Assembly: GCA_964019135.1 (NCBI GenBank) | Contig: OZ025248.1 | Location: 52,631,670 to 52,695,669, forward strand | Origin: Arenicola marina | Lineage: Eukaryota > Annelida > Polychaeta > Arenicolidae | DNA length: 64,000 nt | Direction: 5' to 3' | Shown here: positions 1-11,747 of the stretch, in pieces | Layout: each line of letters starts with the position of its first letter | Numbering within the stretch: position 1 is the stretch's first letter | Position numbers and translations under genes: made by a program | Notes under the pieces: generated by a model | Seen by the model: only the letters and a program-made list of their open reading frames with translations | Database searches by the model: none | What the model was told of the DNA's origin: nothing

Positions 1-1090
1 TATGTAAGTAAACTTTTTTTTCAACTGTGTATTAATATATCTAGCAATATGGCATTTATGTAGGCCTACCACCCTCTAATTGCCTCTTGTCGGTCGTAGT
101 TTAGGTTTCGAAGAGCCCCCCCCCCCCCCCCACGACCACCCAGCCATTTTAATAATACATCGTTTTGATATTCCATTTGATTATGAAATTAAGCAAATAC
201 GCCTAAAGAGTGATTGAATATATTTAATAATGATCCGAATATCGACAAATAGCCGTAACGGAAGCTATTCAAATATGTATATGTTCATCAGTCTCACCCT
301 TCTTCCTGACACTGTTATATTAGGCATGATATATATATCCGATGCGGTCTCGCCTGGAAACTGGCGACGCTTCCCCATGTCAGTAACATTATTCGCCCAA
401 CGGCGCAGTTTGCCATAGCTCTTAGCTTAGTTGGGATTTGACAAGATAAACACAAGTTGTTCGGTATTGTTTGCATGAAGCAAATATACATGTTTCGTTA
501 TATCTGGGGTAAGCGGCGGATAGAGGACTTCGCGCCCGCCCCCTCTCGCCGCTCAAACAAATTGATTTAAACTGCGACGGTTCTTTGGGTACCAGCCTGG
601 CTGTCAGAAGTATTGATGAGAGCACCTCCATGCTGGTTCCCAGCCTACTGCGGGGAAACGAAAGCATGTTTTATTTTTTATTTTTTCCCCGCCATCATAA
701 TGCCACCCACACTGGCCACGCTTTGCGCGTCACTCGCTACGTGGCGCCAGCGCCTGCTTTCAGAGGGTTGCTCCGGCAGGCGAGGATGGCTGGCTGCCTT
801 GATCAGTGATCATGCTGTTGTTGATAGCGGTCTGCAGATTGCTGACTGAGTGCTCTCTGAACGGCTGCAAGCGAGGCTGAAGGCAAACTGCAAACCACTG
901 ATCGCTGTACGTACGGCTTGGTTGGGTTCTGCTCGATTGGACGTCGGGCACGCTTCGGCACGCGACCAACAAGTGCTCGTTCCCAGCATGCACTTCGGAT
1001 AACAACAGCTTGCTCGTGGTGAATGGGATAAGTGCATGGTTGTAGTGGAGGCGGATCTGTCAAAATAATCGGACCCAGTACAGCTGTCAA
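1..1090 (+). other. 5' flank and possible promoter / 5' UTR of PDE3
   Basis: This stretch precedes the PDE3 start codon. It contains a C16 run at 116-131 and becomes richer in CpG from about 520 onward, with GC-rich patches near 525-550 and 720-770. I see no convincing TATA box, and the transcription start cannot be placed. The in-frame stop at 1043 limits upstream extension of the protein. No other gene is recognisable. Confidence 0.4.
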
Positions 1091-1978
1091 ATGGCCCAGC
1101 ATCGTTTAGCGCCGAGACGGAACTCAAAGAACTGCACCGACAAGGGCGAGGACGAAAGCGATACGAACGGCTACATCAGGATCCTGTTGAAACCACTGGA
1201 AGAGGGAAATTACGGTGTGATATTAGGTTGGTTAGGCTTGAGTTCATGGTTCCCAGGCCTGCAATGTACACCGAAAGAGCAGATGAATAAGGCAGCAAGC
1301 GAAAGTGACAGCAAGCCTGCTACATGGGGGTGTCGTCGGCCCAACCCCCCGCTCGTTCTCGGGGCTGTCGGCGCCGTCATAAGTGTGCTGTTTTACTTTG
1401 TTTTCGTCGGCGATCTGGGATATGTGTTCCAAAGGATTTGTGGAATAATCATCCCTGTCTTCAGCATTACTTGCGCATTCTACTGGCTGGCATTGTATTT
1501 CAGAAAGTCGTGGAGCACAACCAGCATATATGTGCTGTTCTGTGCCTGTTTCGCAGGGGAGTTTCTCAGCCAGTGTGTTTGTGACAGCAACAGAGAGCAT
1601 TACATTTCCCAACCATTTCTGGCATTTGGAGTATTGGTGGCTGTCAGTTGTGCTAGTATGGTTTCTACACTGGAAACCATGCAGAGTACATTTGTGATAA
1701 CCTTTATAAGTTTCATACGTTTTTTGGCATGTTTTTCATTATCTGACCTGCCTCAAATTCTCAGACCATTTATCGCCTATTTTAGCGGCGTTGTTGGCAT
1801 AATTGGATCTAAATATATGGAAACTGTTCTAAAACCACCGACTAGCAGCCCTGTCAATCCAGATGGCAAGAGTCCAGTGATCAAACGCAGACGTTCAAGT
1901 TCTTCAACAGCTAATAGCTTTTCGATGCACAGAGTTGGACGAAGGACTTCACTTCCTGCTCTTACGCAAAAAAGTCAG
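1091..1978 (+). CDS. PDE3: PDE3-type cyclic nucleotide phosphodiesterase, first coding exon (partial gene)
   Basis: This exon encodes 296 residues of the N-terminal membrane-anchoring region (NHR1) of a PDE3-family phosphodiesterase, which hydrolyses cAMP and cGMP at intracellular membranes. The catalytic HD-type domain is not here and must lie in later exons. Hydrophobic segments lie near residues 87-107, 112-137, 143-163, 174-193, 199-219 and 223-240. Compared from memory with human PDE3A, matching stretches include FSITCAFYWLALY (about 125-137), CFAGEFLSQ (153-161) and RPFIAYFSGVVGI (225-237). They are followed by the basic serine motif KRRRSSSS (265-272) and RRTSL (284-288), the position of the PKA/Akt-type phospho-site in mammals. 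The ATG at 1091 is the first after an in-frame stop at 1043. The exon ends in phase 0 after Gln296, eight residues beyond Leu288. I recall the human exon 1 boundary at the same relative place. The N-terminal 80 residues are not conserved in an obvious way. Confidence 0.9.
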
Positions 1979-1985
1979 GTGAGGT
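1979..1985 (+). other. 5' splice donor of PDE3 exon 1
   Basis: The sequence CAG/GTGAGGT spans the exon end at 1978 and is close to the consensus donor. Reading on past it adds only eight residues (VRSCHIYM) before a stop at 2003-2005. Homology to PDE3 stops at this point, which supports splicing here. Confidence 0.85.
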
Positions 1986-3199
1986 CTTGTCATATATATA
2001 TGTAATATATGTTTCTATGTTGATGTATTGAACCCTAATCTATGTATATGTCTTGTCAGTTGTATTGTGCAGTATTGATATATCTAAAAACAGAAACCTG
2101 GCAGAATGTAGGATTATTGTCCAATTTATCTCATATATTTGAATTGCTGGCCGGTAGGAGCAGGCAGGGTGGGGAATGTGGAATGGCAACACGCATATGT
2201 CAGATAAACACATATGTGTCTATTGGCCCTCCCCCCCAGCCCCACATTCACCTAGCGATTGAGGTTCCTGTGATCCAATACTACATGGACAGAGGCTAAA
2301 TAATTCATTTTGTATTGGTTAATTTGTTCAGTTCTATTACGCTGTTGAAAATGGTCAATAAATTGTTTCAAAACTTGTAATTACAGATATATCAATAAAT
2401 AGTCTTCATTTATAGTAAGTGAATACACTTTTTATTATTTTCTGCAAAGAATCTGACTTTGATTATATCTTAAGCTAATTTAATCATACCTTTTGGACCA
2501 ATGTAACCCCACAGTGGAGTGTTAAGTAGCTACAATAATTCTTTCAGATGAGAGCAAAGGTACAAGCTGAAAAAATGTCTCATGTATATCTCAAGGAAAG
2601 CTTGAAAGAGTGCCTCATTGAATCAATGCTGATCACGATGCTCATCAATGCCATTTTTGGAAGCAATGAATGATGCAATGTGTGTTGAAACTATGGAGAT
2701 TTTGATCATGATGTCATTAAACATTACATCATTTGCCTCACTGCCTATTTATATTTGCCGCCTTTATCTGTGGATGAGGGTTTATTGTTACACCACTACA
2801 ATTAATATCGGATGTCACCGTCTGCTACCATTGCCGTAGACCTGCCAATCAGTTTCCCATTATCTTCACCCAGAATCAGTGGCTGGAAGATTAATCAACC
2901 AATATCAGGTGGCCGATCGATCATCATGCTGATCATCGGCCTTTTGAAGAGCGCATGTATACATGTGGATTGCGCCGGCCGCTATGGATTATGTGAGAGC
3001 AGCGGCCACGTGACTGACATACCTGGGCTTCGTTTCCATGGCGTCCCGCCGGGGTCAGAAGGCGAGATTTATTGTTCAAACCTCCATTGACCTGCAAAGT
3101 GCGTGAAAGCCGTCTCTTTATGCGCTTGCCACACCTGGCAGAAGGCTTTTTGCCATAGCATGTGGCAGACTTTCTATTGTGTCTCATATATATATATGG
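1986..3199. other. Non-repetitive intronic sequence
   Basis: This is AT-rich, with no recognised gene. Two AATAAA hexamers occur at 2357-2362 and 2394-2399, downstream of the stop codon that would be used if the splice donor were skipped. A short open stretch at 2548-2679 follows an acceptor-like ttctttcag, but its product resembles nothing in PDE3. Confidence 0.4.
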
Positions 3200-3454
3200 G
3201 GCCGGCGCGATAGCTCAGTGGGCTAGAGCGCTCGCATTGAGTGCTCTGGTCACCTGAGAGCCTAACGGCACGTGGGTCCGTTGTTCGAGCCCTGCTGTGG
3301 CCATGTCTGTGTGGTCGCAGGATAAAGATCCCATGTCTTTCTTCGTGTAAGAGTAGGGGGTTACCCCCGGGGACATGGCTCCACTCTCCCTTCCTTCTCC
3401 CATTGACGCGATATGACCAAAATTGGTTAAAGTGCCCTGAATAACCAACCAAAT
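3200..3454 (+). mobile_element. tRNA-derived SINE, copy 1
   Basis: The element starts GGCCGGCGCGATAGCTCAG and carries a polymerase III A box (TAGCTCAGTGGG, 3211-3222) and a B box (GTTCGAGCC, 3283-3291). A body with the motif GGGGACATGG follows, then a tail ending in CCAACCAAAT. Near-identical AT dinucleotide tracts (CATATATATATATG-like) flank it at about 3185-3198 and 3455-3470, and may be the target-site duplication. Copy 2 at 5765 shares head, body and tail, so this is a mobile family rather than a lone tRNA gene. Confidence 0.8.
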
Positions 3455-3469
3455 CATATATATATATAT

Positions 3470-4702
3470 GAAACTAGATCTTGCCTTGTCAACTTACCAG
3501 CTACCCAGCTGGTTCGATATATAAGTTTGTGCGATACATGGACGGCTTCATGCAGTTTCCACACCATGATGATAGGTATGCCTACGGTCGATACCATTAT
3601 CACCCGGAGAGTCCATTAAGGTCGTTGCCCTCACAGACTATGTACTGATTTCATTGAAACCACTTGACGCGTCAGCGGTCGTTAAAATTTCCGCTGGTTG
3701 CAACGCAGCTGAACCTCAGAGTCGTGAATCCAAGCAATGATTAGGTCTGCCCCATATATAGGCCTGCACCGCTACCACCTCTCACACGCCGTTAACACAG
3801 ATGTATATATATATAGGCTGCATGTAAAAGATTATATATTGTAGGGGGTGGGGGGGGGGGGGGGGGGGCAAAGGGTATTTCGTATTTCCGTTCCTCGGGA
3901 ATGGGCTTTTCAGTTCACCGTTGACTGGGAATGAGAAAACTAATTAATGAGAATGGGGCATTAGCCGACGGGTTGCCGACCCTCGTAATGCGAGAACTGG
4001 ACGCTTTAATATTAGGCCTAATTAACCGTTAAATCTTTGAAAGTTACCGACCTCCGTGATCCACTGCCACTGGTTATTATGAAACACAATTATTTAACCG
4101 GGAACGAATAGTTTGGTGGAGGCCTATTTATGCATTTTTATTCGTGCACATCCTCGCTTTCCAAGCATATCAGTACATTTCGTCACTCAATTCTTCGTGA
4201 ACCTGAAATTCGTCTTTTAATTCTTCGTGAACTGGAAAGACACCGTGTATAATATCTACTTTTATTGATACATTAAAACATTATATATATCCGCATCTCA
4301 TGCAAAGAGGCCTGTTTCGTTGATTTCCGAACATGTTACTCCTGCCGAACACATGAAACTCTCGTAGGCCTAGTATGCATCCGATGATGACATAGATCAA
4401 GGCGAGATTGACTTGGCTGACTCGTGCGACAGGGAATGCCTCACCACGACGGGTTCTGGTTTGAGAAACCGGATTTAAAGCGCCAATCTAGGCGTCCAGT
4501 GAGTGTTAACCTTGACCTAACGACAGGTCATCGATACGACGACTGCGGTAAGCTGTGTCGGTCACAGTTAGTCTTATTTAGTCATAAGCGCAACTGCCCC
4601 GAAGCAAATCGTAATACTTAAACCAAAACAAAAGCTGCAAATCCATCGCCTTTCGCAGACGGACGGATGCCAACCGCAATGACTTTGGTATATATTGGTC
4701 AT
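3470..4702. other. No recognised gene; G19 tract
   Basis: The stretch holds an uninterrupted G19 run at 3850-3868 next to a G5 run at 3844-3848. The remainder is mixed sequence of about 1.2 kb without coding or RNA-gene signals that I can recognise. Confidence 0.4.
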
Positions 4703-4910
4703 GAAGGGCTAAATGGCGACACGCGACACAGGCATATTTGAAAAATCGACATTGACCCCCAAATTCCGACACCGAGGATCTGAAAAAACGACATCGCCAC
4801 AGATTTTTGAAAAAAAGAACACTGAACTTAGCCAAAAGCGACACGGAACGCTGTGAACAATCGACATTCGACACTGAGAATTTTGAAAAATCGACATTAA
4901 ATTCCGAAAC
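4703..4910. repeat. Unclassified dispersed repeat, copy 1
   Basis: A block rich in short motifs such as GAAAAATCGACATT and AATTCCGACAC. A related copy is at 61673-61872, in the same orientation. Within this copy the motif TTTGAAAAATCGACATT appears near both ends (about 4737 and 4881), so the element has a direct repeat about 145 bp apart. No coding capacity is visible, and I cannot assign a family. Confidence 0.6.
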
Positions 4911-5482
4911 CCGCTTCTAGACCGCTGTCTATGTATGTGGCCCCTGAGGCGGGGGCGTAGCTCCCCAGACAGGGGGTGAACGGCGGTTGGTTGTGGTAAA
5001 CGTGCCACATCCTTTACTAATTGGACGTTCTTATAACCAAGGATACTGTATAATTAGCAGAGCTAGCTTGAGGTTCACATGTATGGATTCTCCTCAGCCC
5101 ACTTATTTGTCTTCCTAGTCCTGCATTATGCCTATTCGCCGGGATATCCGCACTGTTTGGTAATTATCTGCTGCTTGGTACACTCAGGCCCGATTTTCTG
5201 TTTTATGATCGGTGAGATTGTCCTTATGAGTCGTGGGTTGTTACGGTTTTTACCTTTGATATACATGTATATACCTACCTACCCAACCCACGTTGTGTTC
5301 GATGGGGTAGGAAGCAGCATGGCATGCAGGCAGAAGGGGGCAACCTGACCTATAATTTGTGGTCAGGTTCGGGTAAGTTAACTTAATCCTTGGCCCATGC
5401 TGGATTACGACAAAGGTAGACTTATGGAATGAAATGCAAAGTTTGTGTTTTATGTCATTTCTCTTTGCGCACATGAAGGGAC
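4911..5482. other. No recognised gene
   Basis: A mixed-composition stretch. Its right part (about 5390-5482) may be the body of the antisense SINE that follows. Nothing else is recognised. Confidence 0.3.
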
Positions 5483-5590
5483 AATGAATTGTAGTGGGAT
5501 AAAACATGAGCCAGATAAAGATACCAGGATTGGAACCCATGACCTGTTGGTCTGCACTGCAGCCCGCTTACTCTGTGCTAGGGATGCTCC
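5483..5590 (-). mobile_element. Antisense tRNA-derived SINE-like element, copy 1
   Basis: On the minus strand there is a B box (complement of GGATTGGAACCC, 5527-5538) and an A-box-like motif about 40 bp away (complement of CCCGCTTACTCTGTGCTA, 5564-5581). The sequence left of the B box matches the stretch at 36541-36640, sharing GGGACAAT, then GGGNNAAA, then GAACCCANGACCTGTTG. Two copies with shared sequence outside the tRNA boxes argue for a SINE. Confidence 0.55.
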
Positions 5591-5764
5591 TGGACGGTTA
5601 ATGAAGGGTATTCCGGTCACGTGCCCGAGAACGCTCGGATAATTCGCACGCGATCGTTCAATTTGAGAAATGGACAATGGAGGTTGCGTGGCAAGAAACA
5701 GATATATTGCATATCTTGCCCAAACCAGAAAGATTTGTAAAAGCAATATTCTGCAAAATCAAAG

Positions 5765-6034
5765 GGGGCCGGCCCGGTAGCTCAGTGGGCTAGAGCGCTC
5801 GCATTCAGTGTTCTGGTCAACTGAGAGCCTGACGGCACGTGGACCGGGGGTTAGCGCCCCGCTGTGGCTATGTGGTCCCAGGATAAAGAACCCATGTCTT
5901 TCTTCGCAAAGAGGAGTGGATTACCCCCGGGGACATGGGTCCACTCTCCCTTCCTTCTCCCATTGACGCGATATGACCAAAGCGGATGAATAAGGTTAAA
6001 GACCAAAGCGTCCTGAATATCCAACCAACAACCA
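5765..6034 (+). mobile_element. tRNA-derived SINE, copy 2
   Basis: This has the same head (GGCCGGCCCGGTAGCTCAG, A box 5778-5789), body and CCAACCAAC tail as the element at 3200. It is flanked by an imperfect direct repeat: TCTGCAAAATCAAAG at 5750-5764 and TCTGCAAATCAAGAG from 6035. That is the expected target-site duplication of LINE-driven retroposition. The B-box region is degraded compared with copy 1. Confidence 0.85.
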
Positions 6035-6049
6035 TCTGCAAATCAAGAG

Positions 6050-7231
6050 GACCGTGGATGATCGCTCTGTCAAAGATTATATAGGTCAGGGATCTGCTAA
6101 TATCGTATTAGAGGGACAATGTGCAGCCCCGCCTTTTCAAACTTATGGGCCTTGTAAGTGTGGAGGCGAGCTCTTTGCGCGCCGGAGAATTACATCTGGT
6201 GTTGTAAATCGAGTGGAGGCGGGATCTTTGCGCCCTTGAGAATTCTGTATTGAATTAATCCGTAAATCCCCTCGGGAAGAGAAGCAATGCTATAAATACG
6301 AAAGGCAATTATGTCTCTTTCTGAGACTGAGATCCTGAATCTAGACTTAACGATCTGTTTCCGCATAATGGCCAGGAGTGTGTCAACATCGAGTGAGTCC
6401 TATATGTTTTGCAGAGCTTGATTAAAGGTTACTTCACAGGTACACCCACAGAGCGTCGCAATGGATGTACACAGGGAGAGTGTTTATGATGGGGGGTGTC
6501 GGCTGGCGGGGCTCGACGCCATATCTCCATGATTCATATTAAATCCAAGCGCACTCTTTTCCGGGGAAGGCCGCCTTCATCCGGGCCTCGTCCATCAAGT
6601 CCATGACCTTGACATTAGCAAGGGTGTCGGCAGTCAATAACTCACGCTGTAATCACTTTTTTATTTCTAAACGGGCCGTTGACGTGTGACCGCGGCGGCC
6701 ACGGTCAGGGCCCTGTCACGGCCCCGGCCATGGCGGAGGTCGAGTGGTGTGGGCTGGCGACCAGAGGGTGGAGGGACCTGGTAACATGGGAGGCGCCTGT
6801 ACCACTGTCAGTCCTATTGGGCTTGACGCCGATAAGGGAGGGGCCGATTTGATATTGCTAGGGTTGACACAAAAGCCGCGTCGAATCATCCTAATCCGAC
6901 TTTATGACGCTGGAGTCCTCCCCCCCCCCCCCCCCCCCTGCGCCTCAGCGCCCGGCCCCTTTCTGCCCGTGTCCCGCTGTCCAGGTAATAACCCCATACG
7001 GCGTGGGAATAGGGCCCCCCACCATGTTAACTTGACGGAATCTAAATCTGTATCGCATTGTCAGTCCGAGAGGTGTGAGATGTGGTGGTGGTGGGGAGGG
7101 GGGGGGGGGGGCGTTTAATAGCGGCAAGTGTCACTGGGTCAGCACCGCTTGTAATATATCTCACGGGTCGTTCAATGGTAGAGCTCGACGATCGGTCAGT
7201 GTCTAATCTGATGGTGTATCTCGCTCCACGC
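6050..7231. other. No recognised gene; C19 and G14 tracts
   Basis: Mixed sequence with a C19 run at 6920-6938 and a G14 run at 7098-7111. The open frames in this stretch are short and have low-complexity proline or glycine runs, so they are not supported as genes. Confidence 0.35.
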
Positions 7232-8374
7232 TGTCCAGTTCTGATAGATTCACTCTGTGATAATAGTGGTCCGTTGTCCAGTTCTGATGGATTCACTCTG
7301 TGATAATAGTGGTCCGTTGTCCAGTTCTGATAGATTCACTCTGTGATAATAGTGGTCCGTTGTCCAGTTCTAATTGATTCACTCTTTGATAATAGTGGTC
7401 CGTTGTCCAGTTCTAATTGATTCACTCTGTGATAATAGTGGTCCGTTGTCCAGTTCTGATAGATTCACTCTGTGATAATAGTGGTCCGTTGTCCAGTTCT
7501 AATTGATTCACTCTATGATAATATTGGTCCGATGTCCAGTTCTGATGGATTCACTCTGTGATAATAGTGGTCCGTTGTCCAGTTCTGATGGATTCACTGT
7601 GATACTAGTGGTCCGTTGTCCAGTTCTGATGAATTCACTCTGTGATAATAGTGATCCGTTGTCCAGTTCTGATGGATTCACTCTGTGATAATAGTGGTCC
7701 GTTGTCCAGTTCTGATAGATTCACTCTGTGATAATATTGGTCCGTTGTCCAGTTCTGATAGATTCACTCTGTGATAATAGTGGTCCGTTGTTCAGTTCTG
7801 ATAGATTCACTCTGTGATAATAGTGGTCCGTTGTCCAGTTCTGATGGATTCACTCTGTGATAATAGTGGTCCGTTGTCCAGTTCTAATTGATTCACTCTG
7901 TGATAATAGTGGTCCGTTGTCCAGTTCTGATGGATTCACTCTGTGATAATAGTGGTCCGTTGTCCAGTTCTGATTGATTCACTCTGTGATCATAGTGGTC
8001 CGTTGTCCAGTTCTAATTGATTCACTCTGTGATAATAGTGGTCCGTTGTCCAGTTCTGATTGATTCACTCTGTGATAATAGTGGTCCGTTGTCCAGTTCT
8101 AATTGATTCACTCTGTGATAATAGTGGTCCGTTGTCCAGTTCTGATGGATTCACTCTGATAATAGTGGTCCGTTGTCCAGTTCTGATAGATTCACTCTGT
8201 GATAATAGTGGTCCGTTGTCCAGTTCTGATGGATTCACTCTGTGATAATAGTGGTCCGTTGTCTAGTTCTGATGGATTCACTCTGCGATAATAGTGGTCT
8301 GTTGTCCAGTTCTGATGGATTCACTGTGATAATAGTGGTCCGTTGTCCAGTTCTGATAGATTCACTCTGTAATA
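7232..8374. repeat. 43-bp minisatellite, about 27 units
   Basis: The unit begins TGTCCAGTTCTGATAGATTC and recurs every 43 bp (for example at 7232 and 7275). Three main variants differ mid-unit: GATAGATTC, GATGGATTC and AATTGATTC. A few units are short by 2 to 5 bp, for example near 7600 and 8155. Every frame is interrupted by stop codons, so no coding role is plausible. Confidence 0.95.
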
Positions 8375-8418
8375 ATATGAATACAAACTGAAATAAAGTC
8401 TTTTTTCTGAACAACATT

Positions 8419-8740
8419 TCGTCATGTCACGTAACCTCTGTTTATTCTAAACACGAACTTTGTCATCACTCTTGACTCATTTTAGCTTATCATTGTGGTT
8501 TTATTTCTATTCAGCCAGTTTGACGTCACGCTGACCTATTTTAACCTCTCAGCGTGACGTCATTTGTCGTTAAATCTGTTAATCATATATCGACTGTGTG
8601 ACGTCACGATGACCGATGTTAACCTGTCATCGGGACGTCGTGTGACTTTATCTCTGTTCATCCTATAGATACGTTGTGTGACGTCACGCTGACCTATTTT
8701 AACCTCTCACCGTGACGTCATGTGACGTAATCACGATCGT
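8419..8740. promoter_or_regulatory. 80-bp repeat, four copies, with CRE palindrome cluster
   Basis: Units begin near 8461, 8521, 8599 and 8679, with a partial leading piece from 8419, so the period is 78-80 bp. Each full unit contains an inverted repeat. In the 8521 unit the arms TGACGTCACGCTG and CAGCGTGACGTCA (8521-8533, 8550-8562) are perfect complements around a 16-bp loop. Perfect TGACGTCA octamers, the CREB/ATF full site, lie at 8521, 8555, 8599, 8679 and 8713. A variant TGACGTAA is at 8723. Whether factors bind here is not known. The alternative is an inert hairpin repeat. Confidence 0.6.
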
Positions 8741-11700
8741 GCAAGCAGGTAGATTGCGATCACGTCGACTGACGCGGCATAAGAGGAGTGGAAAGAGAAG
8801 GGCGGGGGCGGTGGGGAGCGAGCAGAGGACTGAGAGAGAGATATTTGGGGGGAGAGGGGGGGGGGTTACCTGGTGTACGCCGGCGGTTACCTCTGCCCCG
8901 AGGGTACCCGTACCCGCAACGATGACGTCGACAGCTCGTCCCGAGGCCCCTTCAGGGTGGTACACCGTGTCGTCATTGGCCTCTGCCCTTCCCCCTGTGC
9001 CATGGGCCTCTGGGCACAGGGGAGGGGAGGTGGGTTTGGGCAGGGGCTGGCTATCGGTGTGTTAAGGAGGGGGGGGGGCGTGTGTGAAAGCTATGGGCGG
9101 ATTGGGCGGGGGGGGGTGTCTAGGGCTGGGGTGGCCCGGGAACAGGATGCGGGCGCGTATTATGGGTGGCGTGGGCTGTATTACCAGCCTAATATTGAGC
9201 GGCAGTAATGTGATCAGGGACGAGGACGGACTCTGCTGTTGCCGTGTTGCCGTGTCGCCCCTCCCCTCCGGAACGTCGCCCACTATTGAGATGAACCGCC
9301 GCCCGTTTCGTACCCACCTCCTCGACGCCGAGGTACGCGCCATTTCCTCCTCACCCTCCTTACCCCTCCCCCCCCCCCCCTTCCCCCCGTTTCACTCACA
9401 CACGCCCGCACTGCACTCTCGGAGACCCGGATGAACCATGGGTCTGCCACAGTGCGGCGTGGTGTCAATATATAAATCTTGTCATGTAATCCCCAGACAT
9501 AATAGGTAGTACTATATACATATTAGAGATATGTGTCTCCAGTTTAGGTCAAACCGTTGTATTTCACCACGTTGTTCCTTATGAGCAGGTTTCAACCCCC
9601 CCCCCCTCCCCCCCTCCATTTATTATCCCAGGGGGTTTGTTGGCCCAATGTAGCCTTCAAGATGTCGTCATAGTTGCCTTAAGCTGTGATTTACTCTTAA
9701 ATTCGTTGTCATGCTTAACTTCCGTTGTCGCCTTGTTATAGAATCAAGACCTGTTATAATAGAATCCATAATGCTGGTGTCATGTGTCATGTAGGTTTAT
9801 TTCCTACAGCGTGAGGAGTTCCGAAGTTGATTGCCAACAGACGCACCTTCAATTGCTGTTTGTCCGTCGCCATAAACTCACACCCTGCGTCATCGCATGG
9901 ATTAGCAAGTACAACAGTCAACATATCCCCCGGAGCGTCCAATAGGCCACATGGAATTTATGTTGCAATAATTAAACAAGGGGTTTTCGATTTGCCATCG
10001 GTACATGTTATAGGTAAACGTGGAATTCGCCCGTTGTGGCAAATGTTATGGGTGATTAACGAGCGGCCGGATTGAAAGGTTGACCGCTGGGCCTCGATAA
10101 TAAAGGAGGTGGTGCGTCACTGGTATCGACGGGCAGGGTCAGACTGTGGAGAGGGTGGGGAGAGGGAGGGGTAGGGTCACGCCTTGGCCGTGTTTGTTGA
10201 CTGACAAATAATGCCTCATACAGCAATACATTACAAACCTTTGAAATCCTTAAATAGAAGCGAGATGTTTTGGTTCTTATTGCATAAATGCAAATTGATA
10301 GTGTGCAACAAAGTCAAGAGGATTATGCTTGACAAATTTACTCCGACTTGTGTTGCCGCAATGGTTTTCGTGCGGACTGCGTTATTTGGCACATCGATGG
10401 CGTGGCCGTTTCAAATGCCACACACAGTAATGCATCATTATTATCATCCAGTTTGTTTCCAGAACATAGTTGGGTATCATTATATAGATAAGTGTATAGG
10501 TAGTTTTAAGGTCGAGAGCGGGTGGCGCTTGGCGGATTTTGTCGGAACTAAACTCAATGTTTTTGTTGATGCCATTTTTAAGTTCCAATGACAACCAATA
10601 TCACTAATAATAATGGTTCCAAATTTGTATGTATGTCATGTCTTACAGGCAAATACACAAAATATTCGCATGCGCGCCTGTGTTTACCATGACACTAGGC
10701 TTTAGCAGGCAGCCTTTTGGGGAAGTTTGTCGTCCATTTTTGGGGGTGGGGCTTCAACATGTTGAAAAAACAAACATTTTAAAGCATTTTCGTATTTATC
10801 GCCATGCTGAAGCCAATTTGACAAAAATGGACGAAACTACACGTAACATATGTTTTTTATTACGTTTTCAAGTAGATCCATGAACAATACTTTGACAGAA
10901 AAAAAGAAAACAATTCTGTCGACGAAACTGTTTTGACCCCCCACCCGCTCTCGACCGCGCCATTTTGTGTCCCTTTGATACGGATAGGACACGACAGGAA
11001 AAAATATCTTTCTCTGAAATTTTTTTGCTTTCATGTTTACTTCTGCTATTAATCATTATTCGTCACCTTGTACATCCAAGCTAGTTATCCCACGTTTGAT
11101 AATTCCTGAATACGACGTTCACGTTTGTTGTAAATTATGAATATTCAAAAGGCATATCTTATGACGTCAACGGGTTTTTTTCTTTTCTCGAAAACTAACC
11201 GGTATGTTTTTTTCTCGTAGCCTTATCTACGGTTCATCGATTATCGAATCAATCGACTGTGAAGTGGACGGTTGGATGTTGATCTCCCGTTGTTTCCCCC
11301 GCAATCTGTCCACCGTGGCTGTCCTCGGTCCCCGGCCGCGACGGACGTGAAGGGGACAAAATCCCGGCCCTTATCTGCTGTAGTGGAGGGTGATAGCGAC
11401 GTGGGTCATGTTCCGCGTGCCTCGTCGGATCAGCCCCCCCCCCCCCCACTCACCCCCCCCCCCTCTCACCCACCCTGCGTGACCTTTCAGTGCCTTCCCA
11501 CGCCACCCCACCACTGGCACCACCGGTCCTGTCACCCAAGGTGGGCTCTGTCACAGCCATTTCCTTCTTTTTTGACAATTATTGATTTCACCTTTTCGTG
11601 GGTGTTTTTTTGTGCTCTTACCTGCAAACGGTTTTTATACGGCTCTGCATGTCTTCTGCCTGTTAGGCTGATCTCGCATCTCTCAGAGCGAATCTCTGCC

Positions 11701-11747
11701 AAGCTATGTTGTATCAGTATGGGAAATTGAAAAAGGGGGCTACTTGT
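8741..11747. other. No recognised gene; G- and C-rich stretches
   Basis: About 3 kb. The part at 8770-9420 is strongly GC-rich with many G runs and C runs, and has quadruplex potential. The part at 9470-11250 is ordinary AT-richer sequence. A TGACGTCA octamer occurs at 11162-11169. C-rich tracts lie at 11431-11465. The open frames here (for example 10211-10591 and 11272-11730) show no recognisable domain. Confidence 0.35.

Noticed and set aside
2548-2679. Candidate PDE3 exon after an acceptor-like ttctttcag
   Set aside because: The 43-codon product (starting MRAKVQAEKMSH) shows no similarity to the PDE3 region expected after exon 1 and ends in a stop without a donor.
3200-3300. A functional tRNA gene
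   Set aside because: The head has A and B boxes, but the sequence continues into a shared body and tail present in a second copy with target-site duplications, which identifies a SINE.
7232-8374. Possible CRISPR array
   Set aside because: The 43-bp units are contiguous with no unique spacers, and the host is eukaryotic. The same applies to all other arrays.
10211-10591. A 126-codon plus-strand frame
   Set aside because: It has no domain, signal or splice context, and the length is compatible with chance in 64 kb.
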